Source: Bradyrhizobium genosp. SA-3 (GTDB lineage: Bacteria > Pseudomonadota > Alphaproteobacteria > Rhizobiales > Xanthobacteraceae). Taken from it: DNA of 44,613 bases. The stretch covers positions 1-44,613 of the forward strand of contig NZ_PSRT01000072.1 in the NCBI RefSeq assembly GCF_004212635.1. Direction: 5' to 3'. The position numbers and the translations under genes are program-made. A model generated the notes under the pieces. It did not search any database. It saw only the letters and a list, made by a program, of their open reading frames with translations, and was not told where the DNA came from. Positions 24,658-33,056 of the stretch are shown here, piece after piece. Position 1 is the stretch's first letter. Each line of letters begins with the position of its first letter.

Positions 24658-25725
24658 ATGGAATTTTTCGAAAGCGCATTCTGGACCGGGTTCCTCTGGC
24701 CGCTGATCATCATGGTCGCGGAGAGCGTCCTGGTGCTCGTCGTCCTCTTGGTCGCGATCGCCTACATCCTGCTCGCTGACCGCAAGATCTGGGCGGCGGT
24801 GCAGATCCGGCGCGGCCCGAACGTGGTCGGCCCCTGGGGGCTGCTGCAGTCCTTCGCGGACTTGCTCAAGTTCGTGCTGAAGGAGCCGATCATCCCGGCC
24901 GGCGCCAATAAGGGCGTGTTCCTGCTGGCGCCGCTGGTGTCCTGCGTGCTCGCGCTCGCCGCCTGGGCGGTGATCCCGACCAATCTCGGCTGGGTGATCT
25001 CCGACATCAATGTCGGCATCCTCTTCATCTTCGCGATCTCGTCGCTGTCGATCTACGGCATCATAATGGCCGGCTGGTCGTCGAACTCGAAATACCCGTT
25101 CCTGGCCGCGTTGCGCTCGGCGGCGCAGATGGTGTCCTACGAGGTCTCGATCGGCTTCGTGATCATCACCGTGCTGCTCTGCGCCGGCACGCTGAACCTC
25201 ACGGCCGTGGTCGAGGCCCAGCATGCGCGCGGTCTTGCCAGCCTGATCGGGCTGCCGCAGCTCACCATCCTGAACTGGTACGTCTGGCCGCTGTTCCCGA
25301 TGTTCGTGGTGTTCTACGTCTCGGCACTGGCGGAAACCAACCGTCCGCCGTTCGATCTCGTGGAGGCCGAATCCGAGCTCGTCGCCGGCTTCATGGTCGA
25401 ATACGGCTCGACGCCGTACCTCTTGTTCATGCTCGGCGAGTATGTCGCGATCGTCACGATGTGCGCGTTGGCGACGATCCTGTTCCTGGGAGGCTGGCTG
25501 CCGCCGGTCGACCTGCCGCCCTTCAACTGGGTGCCGGGGATCATCTGGTTCTCGCTGAAGCTGTTCTTCATGTTCTTCCTGTTCGCGATGGCCAAGGCGA
25601 TCGTGCCGCGCTACCGCTACGATCAACTGATGCGCCTCGGCTGGAAGGTGTTCCTGCCGATCTCGCTGGCGATGGTGATCGTGGTGGCCGGCGTGCTGCA
25701 TTTCGCCGGCATCGCGCCGAAGTGA
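24658..25725 (+). CDS. nuoH: NADH-quinone oxidoreductase subunit H
   Basis: The 355-residue membrane subunit forms the quinone tunnel entrance. Family blocks are DRKIWAAVQIRRGPNVVGPW, the loop SALAETNRPPFDLVEAESEL and VAGFMVEYGSTPYLLFMLGE. I count eight membrane helices. The acidic residues of the E-channel are kept. nuoI starts eight bases after the stop. Confidence 0.97.
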   Translation: MEFFESAFWTGFLWPLIIMVAESVLVLVVLLVAIAYILLADRKIWAAVQIRRGPNVVGPWGLLQSFADLLKFVLKEPIIPAGANKGVFLLAPLVSCVLALAAWAVIPTNLGWVISDINVGILFIFAISSLSIYGIIMAGWSSNSKYPFLAALRSAAQMVSYEVSIGFVIITVLLCAGTLNLTAVVEAQHARGLASLIGLPQLTILNWYVWPLFPMFVVFYVSALAETNRPPFDLVEAESELVAGFMVEYGSTPYLLFMLGEYVAIVTMCALATILFLGGWLPPVDLPPFNWVPGIIWFSLKLFFMFFLFAMAKAIVPRYRYDQLMRLGWKVFLPISLAMVIVVAGVLHFAGIAPK

Positions 25726-25733
25726 GGTCCGCC

Positions 25734-26228
25734 ATGGGTATCAACGTCAACGCCACTGCACGCTCGCTTCTGCTGTCGGAATTCGTCTCGGCGTTCTTCC
25801 TCGCCATGCGCTATTTCTTCCAGCCGAAGCCGACCATCAACTATCCGTTCGAGAAGAACCCGATCTCGCCGCGCTTCCGCGGCGAGCATGCGCTGCGCCG
25901 CTATCCGAATGGCGAAGAGCGCTGCATCGCCTGCAAGCTGTGCGAAGCCATCTGCCCGGCGCAGGCCATCACCATCGAGGCCGGCCCGCGCCGCAACGAC
26001 GGCACCCGCCGCACCGTGCGCTACGACATCGACATGGTGAAGTGCATCTATTGCGGCCTCTGCCAGGAGGCCTGTCCGGTTGACGCCATTGTCGAAGGTC
26101 CGAACTTCGAGTTCGCGACCGAGACCCGTGAGGAACTGTTCTATGACAAGGCCAAGCTGCTCGCCAACGGCGACCGCTGGGAACGCGAGATCGCGAAGGC
26201 GATCGAGCTCGACGCGCCGTACCGGTGA
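25734..26228 (+). CDS. nuoI: NADH-quinone oxidoreductase subunit I
   Basis: The 164-residue ferredoxin-like subunit holds clusters N6a and N6b. Two complete 4Fe-4S motifs are visible: CIACKLCEAICPAQAI and CIYCGLCQEACPVDAI. The N-terminal amphipathic helix (SLLLSEFVSAFFLAMRYFF) lies on the membrane. The ATG at 25734 has GAGGTCCGCC upstream; a longer open frame is not supported. nuoJ follows after nine bases. Confidence 0.97.
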   Translation: MGINVNATARSLLLSEFVSAFFLAMRYFFQPKPTINYPFEKNPISPRFRGEHALRRYPNGEERCIACKLCEAICPAQAITIEAGPRRNDGTRRTVRYDIDMVKCIYCGLCQEACPVDAIVEGPNFEFATETREELFYDKAKLLANGDRWEREIAKAIELDAPYR

Positions 26229-26237
26229 GGTGAGGGC

Positions 26238-26876
26238 ATGATCCTTCCCGCGCTGTTCTTCTATCTGTTCGCCGGCGTCTGCGTCGCTTCGGCGGTGATG
26301 GTGATTGTCTCGCGCAATCCCGTGCACTCCGTGCTGTACCTGATCCTGGCCTTCGTCAACGCCTCCGGCCTGTTCGTGCTGATGGGCGCCGAATTCCTGG
26401 CGATGATCCTGATCGTCGTCTATGTCGGCGCCGTCGCGGTGCTGTTCCTGTTCGTGATCATGATGCTCGACGTCGACTTCCTCGAACTGCGCGAGGGCTT
26501 CATCGAGTACCTGCCGGTCGGGCTGGTGATCGGCGGCATCTTCATGTTCGAACTGCTGCTCACCGTCGGCTTCTGGGTCATCAACCCCGGCGTCTCCAAG
26601 ACCATCACGGCGGCGATCCCGGCCAATGTCAGCAACACCGAAGCGCTCGGCCTCGTGCTCTATACGAAGTACATCCACTACTTCCAGCTCGCGGGCATGG
26701 TGCTATTGGTCGCCATGATCGGCGCCATCGTGCTGACGCTGCGCCACAAGGCGAGCGTGAAGCGGCAGGACATCAACGTACAGAACGCGCGCACGCCGGA
26801 GATGGCGATGGCGATGCGCAAGGTGGTGTCGGGGCAGGGGCTCTCGGATGCCGATGCGGCGGAGTGGGTGAAATGA
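26238..26876 (+). CDS. nuoJ: NADH-quinone oxidoreductase subunit J
   Basis: This 212-residue membrane subunit shows five hydrophobic segments. The conserved third helix region reads EFLAMILIVVYVGAVAVLFLF, which includes the pi-bulge helix coupling quinone reduction to proton transfer. The C-terminal tail is polar (KRQDINVQNARTPEMAMAMR). The stop overlaps the nuoK start (ATGA), so the two are coupled. Confidence 0.96.
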   Translation: MILPALFFYLFAGVCVASAVMVIVSRNPVHSVLYLILAFVNASGLFVLMGAEFLAMILIVVYVGAVAVLFLFVIMMLDVDFLELREGFIEYLPVGLVIGGIFMFELLLTVGFWVINPGVSKTITAAIPANVSNTEALGLVLYTKYIHYFQLAGMVLLVAMIGAIVLTLRHKASVKRQDINVQNARTPEMAMAMRKVVSGQGLSDADAAEWVK

Positions 26877-27181
26877 CGATCGGGCTCGGACACTATCTGG
26901 CGGTCGGCGCGATCCTGTTCACGCTCGGGATCCTCGGCATCTTCCTGAACCGCAAGAACATCATCGTCATCCTGATGTCGATCGAGCTGATCCTGCTCTC
27001 GGTCAACATCAACCTCGTGGCGTTCTCGACCTTCCTCGGCGACATCGTCGGCCAGGTCTTCGCGCTCCTGGTGCTCACCGTCGCTGCTGCGGAAGCCGCG
27101 ATCGGTCTCGCCATCCTTGTGGTCTATTTCCGCAACCGCGGCTCGATCGCGGTTGAGGACGTCAATCTGATGAAGGGCTGA
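26873..27181 (+). CDS. nuoK: NADH-quinone oxidoreductase subunit K
   Basis: The 102-residue subunit has three helices and resembles MrpC of multi-subunit antiporters. The conserved Glu residues lie in LMSIELILLSVNINLVAFS and VLTVAAAEAAIGLAILVVYF. Its ATG overlaps the nuoJ stop; an upstream GTG at 26864 would add only three residues. nuoL follows after eight bases. Confidence 0.97.
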   Translation: MTIGLGHYLAVGAILFTLGILGIFLNRKNIIVILMSIELILLSVNINLVAFSTFLGDIVGQVFALLVLTVAAAEAAIGLAILVVYFRNRGSIAVEDVNLMKG

Positions 27182-27189
27182 GCTCAGTC

Positions 27190-29283
27190 ATGGTTCAGGC
27201 AATCGTTTTCCTGCCGCTGCTGGGCGCCATTCTGGCCGGCCTGATCTCGCTGGTCGGCGCGCATGCCCGCAATCCCTCAGGCGACACGGTCGAACATCAC
27301 GACGAGGCGCACGGTAATGGTGCGAATAACGGTCATGTCTCCGCTGCCTCCATCAAGGAGGAGGGGAGCGTCATTCATGAGACCCATGACGAGCCGGGCG
27401 ATCACGACCACGAGCCGCCAGCGGCTGGTTCTCGCGCGGCCGAGCTGATCACGACGGGACTGCTGTTCGTGTCGGCGGCGCTGTCCTGGTTCACGCTGGT
27501 CGACGTCGGCTTCATGCATCACGACGCCCGCATCCAGCTGCTGCCCTGGATCTTCTCCGGCGATCTCCAGGTCTGGTGGACGCTGCGGGTCGACACGCTC
27601 ACCGCCGTGATGCTGGTGGTGGTGACGACCGTGTCTTCGCTCGTGCACCTCTATTCCATCGGCTACATGGATCAGGACCCGAACCGGCCGCGCTTCTTCG
27701 GCTATCTCTCGCTGTTCACCTTCGCGATGCTGATGCTGGTCACCGCGGACAACCTCGTGCAGCTGTTCTTCGGCTGGGAAGGCGTGGGGCTGGCCAGCTA
27801 CCTCCTGATCGGCTTCTGGTACCAGAGGCCGTCGGCGAACGCGGCGGCGATCAAGGCCTTCGTGGTCAACCGCGTCGGCGATTTCGGCTTCGCGCTCGGC
27901 ATCTTCGCGATCTTCATGCTGGCCGGCTCGACCGATTTCGAGACCATCTTCCATGCCGCGCCTGGTCTCACCGGCAAGACCATCAACTTCTTCGGCTGGC
28001 ACGCCGACGCGCTGACCCTGACCTGCCTGTTGCTGTTCATGGGCGCGATGGGGAAGTCGGCGCAGTTCCTGCTGCACACCTGGTTGCCGGACGCGATGGA
28101 AGGCCCGACCCCGGTCTCCGCGCTGATCCACGCCGCGACCATGGTCACCGCCGGCGTGTTCATGGTGGCGCGGCTGTCGCCGCTGTTCGAGCTCGCCCCG
28201 AACGCGCAGGCCGTCGTGATGTTCTTTGGCGCGACCACCGCGTTCTTCGCGGCGACCATCGGCCTCGTCCAGAACGACATTAAGCGCATCGTCGCCTATT
28301 CGACCTGTTCGCAGCTCGGCTACATGTTCGTGGCGATGGGGGCAGGGGCCTATTCGGTCGGCATGTTCCACCTGTTCACGCACGCCTTCTTCAAGGCGCT
28401 GCTGTTCTTGGGCTCCGGCTCGGTGATCTACGCGATGCACCACGAGCAGGACATCCGCAACATGGGCGGCCTCTGGCGCAAGATCCCTTACACCTACGCG
28501 GTGATGGTGGTCGGCACGCTGGCCCTGACCGGCTTCCCGCTCACCGCCGGCTACTTCTCCAAGGACGCGATCATCGAGTCCGCCTACGCCGCGCACAATC
28601 CGTTCGCGGTCTATGGCTTCCTGATGACGGTCGTCGCCGCCGGCCTGACCTCGTTCTACTCCTGGCGTCTGATCTTCAAGACCTTCCATGGCGAGCCGCA
28701 TGACGAGCATCACTACGAGGCCGCACACGAGGCCCCGATCTGGATGCTGATCCCGATCGGCGTGCTCGCGGTCGGCTCGTTCGTCGCGGGCCTTCCGTTC
28801 AAGGAGCTGTTCGCCGGTCACGGCATCGAGGAGTTCTTCCGCGAATCCGTGAAGATGAACCCGCACATCATCGAGGAGATGCACCACATCCCCGAGACCA
28901 TCGCCTTCCTGCCGACGGTGATGATGGTGCTGGGCTTCCTGGTGTCGTACCTGTTCTACATCCGCCGGCCGTATCTGCCGGTCGAGCTGGCGAAGACGCA
29001 GCCGATGCTGTACCAGTTCCTGCTCAACAAGTGGTACTTCGACGAACTCTACGACGTCATCTTCGTCCGTCCGGCGAAGTGGATCGGCTATCAGCTCTGG
29101 AAGAAGGGCGACGGCTTCATCATCGACGGGCTCGGTCCCGACGGCGTCTCGGCGCGCGTGCTGGACGTCACCCGTAACGTCGTGAAGATCCAGACCGGCT
29201 ATCTCTATCACTACGCATTCGCCATGCTGATCGGCGTCGCCGGCCTGATCACCTGGTTCATGTTCGGCTTTGGAGGCCAGTAA
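27190..29283 (+). CDS. nuoL: NADH-quinone oxidoreductase subunit L, with His-rich N-terminal loop
   Basis: This 697-residue antiporter-like subunit has the lateral helix at its C-terminus. Proton-path motifs include QLFFGWEGVGLASYLLIGFW, LLHTWLPDAMEGPTPVSALI and YSTCSQLGYMFVAMGAGAYS. After the first helix (residues 2-23) there is an unusual hydrophilic insert, about residues 26-80, with eight His between 36 and 74 (EHHDEAHGNGANNGH...ETHDEPGDHDHEP). E. coli NuoL has only a short loop there. The insert faces solvent next to helix 1. The rest fits a working subunit. nuoM starts immediately after the stop. Confidence 0.97.
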   Translation: MVQAIVFLPLLGAILAGLISLVGAHARNPSGDTVEHHDEAHGNGANNGHVSAASIKEEGSVIHETHDEPGDHDHEPPAAGSRAAELITTGLLFVSAALSWFTLVDVGFMHHDARIQLLPWIFSGDLQVWWTLRVDTLTAVMLVVVTTVSSLVHLYSIGYMDQDPNRPRFFGYLSLFTFAMLMLVTADNLVQLFFGWEGVGLASYLLIGFWYQRPSANAAAIKAFVVNRVGDFGFALGIFAIFMLAGSTDFETIFHAAPGLTGKTINFFGWHADALTLTCLLLFMGAMGKSAQFLLHTWLPDAMEGPTPVSALIHAATMVTAGVFMVARLSPLFELAPNAQAVVMFFGATTAFFAATIGLVQNDIKRIVAYSTCSQLGYMFVAMGAGAYSVGMFHLFTHAFFKALLFLGSGSVIYAMHHEQDIRNMGGLWRKIPYTYAVMVVGTLALTGFPLTAGYFSKDAIIESAYAAHNPFAVYGFLMTVVAAGLTSFYSWRLIFKTFHGEPHDEHHYEAAHEAPIWMLIPIGVLAVGSFVAGLPFKELFAGHGIEEFFRESVKMNPHIIEEMHHIPETIAFLPTVMMVLGFLVSYLFYIRRPYLPVELAKTQPMLYQFLLNKWYFDELYDVIFVRPAKWIGYQLWKKGDGFIIDGLGPDGVSARVLDVTRNVVKIQTGYLYHYAFAMLIGVAGLITWFMFGFGGQ

Positions 29284-30789
29284 ATGACAACCTGGCCCAT
29301 CCTATCCGTCACCACCTTCCTGCCGCTGGTCGGGACGCTGATCGTCTATCTCAGCCGCGGCGACGACGAGGCCGCGCAGCGCAACTCGCGCTGGATCGCG
29401 CTGTGGACCACGCTGATCACCTTCGCGGTGTCACTGATCCTGGTAGCGCGCTTCGATGCCTCGACCGCCGACTTTCAGTTCGTCGAGAAGGCGAACTGGC
29501 TCGCCACCGGCATCACCTACCACATGGGCGTGGACGGCATTTCGCTGCCCTTCGTGATCCTGACCACCGCCTTGATGCCGTTCTGCATCATCGCGAGCTG
29601 GAAGGTTACGAGCCGGGTGCGCGAATACATGATGGCGTTCCTGATCCTGGAGACGCTGATGGTCGGCACCTTCTCGGCGCTCGACCTCGTGCTGTTCTAC
29701 TTGTTCTTCGAGGGCGGCCTGATCCCGATGTTCCTGATCATCGGCGTGTGGGGCGGCCCGCGCCGGGTCTATGCCTCGTTCAAGTTCTTCCTCTACACGC
29801 TGCTCGGCTCGGTCCTGATGCTGCTCGCCATCATGGCGCTGTACTGGAACGGCAACACCACCGACATTCCGACCCTGATGCACACGGCCGTGCCGCGGTC
29901 CTTGCAGACCTGGGCGTGGCTGGCCTTCTTCGCCTCCTTCGCGGTGAAGATGCCGATGTGGCCGGTGCACACCTGGCTCCCGGACGCACACGTCGAAGCG
30001 CCGACCGCCGGCTCGGTGATCCTGGCGGCGATCCTCCTGAAGATGGGCGGCTACGGCTTCCTGCGCTTCTCGCTGCCGATGTTCCCGCTGGCCTCGCATG
30101 ACTTCGCGCCGCTGATCTTCACGCTGTCTACCATCGCCATCATCTACACCTCGCTGGTGGCGATGATGCAGGAGGACATGAAGAAGCTGATCGCGTACTC
30201 CTCGGTCGCGCATATGGGCTTCGTCACCATGGGCATCTTCGCCGGCACCATGCAGGGTGTCGCCGGCGGCGTGTTCCAGATGATCTCGCACGGCATCGTC
30301 TCCGGCGCGCTGTTCCTCTGCGTCGGCATCGTCTACGACCGCATGCACACCCGCGAGATCGCGGCCTATGGCGGCATCGTCAACCGGATGCCGCTCTACG
30401 CCATGACCTTCATGGTCTTCACCATGGCCAATGTCGGCCTGCCGGGTACCTCAGGCTTCGTCGGCGAGTTCATGACGCTGCTCGGTACCTTCAAGACCTC
30501 GATCCCGACCGCGTTCTTCGCCACATCAGGCGTCATCCTGTCGGCGTGCTATGCGCTCTGGCTATACCGCAAGGTCGTGTTCGGATCCTTGGTAAAGCCG
30601 TCGCTGATGACCATCAAGGACCTCACCTTCCGGGAGTGCCTGACGCTGTTCCCGCTGATCGCGCTGACGATCCTGTTCGGCGTCTATCCGCAGCCGGTGC
30701 TCGACATGTCGGCCGCCTCGGTCCAGCAACTCGTCAACAACTACAACACCGCTGTGACGGCCGTGAAGGCCGCCGCACTGCTCCAGTGA
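29284..30789 (+). CDS. nuoM: NADH-quinone oxidoreductase subunit M
   Basis: The 501-residue antiporter-like subunit carries the conserved Glu region (LFYLFFEGGLIPMFLIIGVW), the broken-helix Lys region (AFFASFAVKMPMWPVHTWLP) and VEAPTAGSVILAAILLKMGG. It has about 14 helices. The ATG directly follows the nuoL TAA, and nuoN follows after 22 bases. Confidence 0.97.
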   Translation: MTTWPILSVTTFLPLVGTLIVYLSRGDDEAAQRNSRWIALWTTLITFAVSLILVARFDASTADFQFVEKANWLATGITYHMGVDGISLPFVILTTALMPFCIIASWKVTSRVREYMMAFLILETLMVGTFSALDLVLFYLFFEGGLIPMFLIIGVWGGPRRVYASFKFFLYTLLGSVLMLLAIMALYWNGNTTDIPTLMHTAVPRSLQTWAWLAFFASFAVKMPMWPVHTWLPDAHVEAPTAGSVILAAILLKMGGYGFLRFSLPMFPLASHDFAPLIFTLSTIAIIYTSLVAMMQEDMKKLIAYSSVAHMGFVTMGIFAGTMQGVAGGVFQMISHGIVSGALFLCVGIVYDRMHTREIAAYGGIVNRMPLYAMTFMVFTMANVGLPGTSGFVGEFMTLLGTFKTSIPTAFFATSGVILSACYALWLYRKVVFGSLVKPSLMTIKDLTFRECLTLFPLIALTILFGVYPQPVLDMSAASVQQLVNNYNTAVTAVKAAALLQ

Positions 30790-30811
30790 GCGGGCAGGTC
30801 AGGATATCGCC

Positions 30812-32248
30812 ATGAGCTTTGAGACTGCTGGATATCAACTGGCGCCGGTGCTGCCCGAGCTCTTGCTCGCGGTCGGCGCGATGGCGCTTCTGATGCTGGG
30901 AGCCTATCGCGGGCAGGGGACGACCAAGACCGTCACCTCGCTGGCGGTGGTGCTGCTGATCGTGGTCGGCGCGCTCGTCTACATGCAGCCTGCGGGCAAA
31001 CAGGTCACCTTCGGTGGCAGCTTCATCGTCGACGATTTCGCCCGCTTCATGAAGATCCTGGCCCTGATCGGCTCGGCGGTGACACTGGTGCTGTCGACCG
31101 AGTTCCTGTCAGATCCGTCGCGGCGGATCTTCGAATATTCGATCCTGGTGCTGCTCTCGACGCTCGGCATGATGGTGCTGATCTCGGCCGGCGATCTGAT
31201 CTCGCTCTATCTCGGCCTCGAGTTGATGTCGCTGGCGCTCTACGTCGTGGCGGCCTCGAACCGGGACAATGCCAAGTCGAACGAGGCGGGCCTGAAATAC
31301 TTCGTGCTGGGCGCGCTGTCCTCGGGCATGCTGCTGTACGGCGCCTCGCTGATCTACGGCTTCACCGGCACCGTCAGCTTCACCGGCATCGCTACCGCCG
31401 CGACATCAGCGAATGTCGGACTGGTCTTCGGCCTCGTCTTCCTGCTTGCCGGCCTCTGCTTCAAGATCTCGGTGGTGCCGTTCCACATGTGGACGCCCGA
31501 CGTCTATGAGGGCGCGCCGACGCCGGTCACGGCCTTCTTCGCCTCTGCGCCGAAGGTCGCCGCGCTCGCCGTCTTCACCCGCGTCACGCTGACCGCGTTC
31601 CCCGGCATCGTGCCGCAGTGGCAGCAGATCCTGGTGTTCGTGTCGATCGCCTCGATGGCGCTTGGCGCCTTCGCGGCAATCGGCCAGAGCAACATCAAGC
31701 GCCTGATGGCCTATTCCTCGATCGGCCATATGGGTTTTGCCCTGGTCGGGCTTGCCTCCGGCACCGTCGAGGGTGCTCAGGGCGTACTGATGTACATCGT
31801 GATCTATGTGACGATGACGCTCGGCGCGTTCTCGGTCATCCTCGCCATGAAACGCAACGGCCAGGCGGTCGAGCAGATCAGCGATTTCGCCGGTCTGTCG
31901 CGGACCAATCCGCTGCTTGCCTTCTTCTTCGCGATGCTGCTGTTCTCGCTCGCGGGCGTTCCGCCGCTCGCCGGCTTCTTTGCCAAGTGGTACGTCTTCG
32001 TCGCCGCGATCAAGGCCAACCTGTTCACGCTCGCCGTCATCGGCGTGCTGACCAGCGTGGTGGGCGCCTACTACTATCTCGCCGTCGTCAAGACGATGTA
32101 TTTCGACGAACCGGCCGGCCAGGTCGATCCGGTGCGCGTCGAGGTGCGGACGGTTCTGGCGGTCGCGGGGCTGTTCAACATCCTGTTTGCGCTGTTCGCG
32201 GGCCCGGTGGTGAGCGTGGCCTCCGCAGCGGCAAAGTCGCTGTTCTAG
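30812..32248 (+). CDS. nuoN: NADH-quinone oxidoreductase subunit N
   Basis: The 478-residue antiporter-like subunit is the last complex I gene. Motifs include LISLYLGLELMSLALYVVAA with the conserved Glu, ISVVPFHMWTPDVYEGAPTP and VTAFFASAPKVAALAVF. birA begins one base after its TAG, so translation of birA is probably coupled. The same order nuoN-birA occurs in Paracoccus, where the last URF is a biotin ligase homologue. Confidence 0.97.
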   Translation: MSFETAGYQLAPVLPELLLAVGAMALLMLGAYRGQGTTKTVTSLAVVLLIVVGALVYMQPAGKQVTFGGSFIVDDFARFMKILALIGSAVTLVLSTEFLSDPSRRIFEYSILVLLSTLGMMVLISAGDLISLYLGLELMSLALYVVAASNRDNAKSNEAGLKYFVLGALSSGMLLYGASLIYGFTGTVSFTGIATAATSANVGLVFGLVFLLAGLCFKISVVPFHMWTPDVYEGAPTPVTAFFASAPKVAALAVFTRVTLTAFPGIVPQWQQILVFVSIASMALGAFAAIGQSNIKRLMAYSSIGHMGFALVGLASGTVEGAQGVLMYIVIYVTMTLGAFSVILAMKRNGQAVEQISDFAGLSRTNPLLAFFFAMLLFSLAGVPPLAGFFAKWYVFVAAIKANLFTLAVIGVLTSVVGAYYYLAVVKTMYFDEPAGQVDPVRVEVRTVLAVAGLFNILFALFAGPVVSVASAAAKSLF

Positions 32249-32249
32249 G

Positions 32250-33056
32250 ATGGGATTCGCGCTCGGTCCTCGCGCACAGGCCGCGGGCTACAAGCTCGCG
32301 GCTTTCGAACGAACCGGCTCGACCAATACCGACGCGATCGAGCACGCCCGCGCCGGCGAACGCGGCCCGATGTGGTTCGTGACGTCCGAGCAGACTGCCG
32401 GCCGCGGCCGGCGCCAGCGCGCCTGGATCGCGCCACGGGGCAATCTCGCAGCCAGCATCCTCGAAGTCATGGACGTAGCCCCGGCGGTGGCCGCGACGCT
32501 CGGCTTTGCCGCCGGGCTGGCGGAGGAGGCCGCGCTGGAGAAGGTCAGCTTGGAGGCTGCACTCCGCCTCGGCGAGGGCCGCCCCCGCTACGCCCTGAAA
32601 TGGCCGAACGATGTGCTTGCCGGCGGCAAGAAGCTCGTCGGCATTGCACTCGAGGCCGAGGCCATTGGCGATCGCCTTGCCGTCGTCGTCGGCATCGGAA
32701 CCAATGTCGTCGCAGCGCCGGAGGGCACGCCGACGCCGGCGGTCTCGCTGGCCGCCCTCGGCGTCCAGATCAGTGCGGAGGAGCTGTTTGCGGCGCTGTC
32801 CGACGCCTGGGTCGAATTCCGTGGCATATGGGACAACGGCCGCGGCTTTGTCGATATCCGTAAACTGTGGCTTGAGCGCGCCGCCGGCCTCGGCGAGCGG
32901 GTTGCGATCCATACGGGGACGACGGCGCTGGAAGGCATTTTTGACACCATCGACGAAACAGGCTGTCTGATCGTCCGCACCGCGGAGGGGCGGCGGGTGC
33001 CGGTTGCGGCGGGCGAGGTGTTCTTCGGCCCGGCCGCCTCCGTGGGAGCTGCGTGA
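32250..33056 (+). CDS. birA: Biotin--[acetyl-CoA-carboxylase] ligase, monofunctional
   Basis: The 268-residue enzyme attaches biotin to carboxylase carrier domains through biotinyl-AMP. Motifs are FERTGSTNTDAIEHARAGER, the nucleotide loop TAGRGRRQRAWIAPRGNL, and the lysine region YALKWPNDVLAGGKKLVGIA, followed by VVVGIGTNV. There is no N-terminal helix-turn-helix, so it is not a biotin repressor. The start lies one base after nuoN, and the stop overlaps the RNase J start by one base. Confidence 0.94.
   Translation: MGFALGPRAQAAGYKLAAFERTGSTNTDAIEHARAGERGPMWFVTSEQTAGRGRRQRAWIAPRGNLAASILEVMDVAPAVAATLGFAAGLAEEAALEKVSLEAALRLGEGRPRYALKWPNDVLAGGKKLVGIALEAEAIGDRLAVVVGIGTNVVAAPEGTPTPAVSLAALGVQISAEELFAALSDAWVEFRGIWDNGRGFVDIRKLWLERAAGLGERVAIHTGTTALEGIFDTIDETGCLIVRTAEGRRVPVAAGEVFFGPAASVGAA

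Noticed and set aside
27277..29211. 644-codon open frame antisense to nuoL
   Set aside because: Its composition is Arg/His/Asp/Glu-rich, as expected from the complementary strand of a GC-biased membrane-protein gene. It has no ribosome-binding site or recognisable domain.
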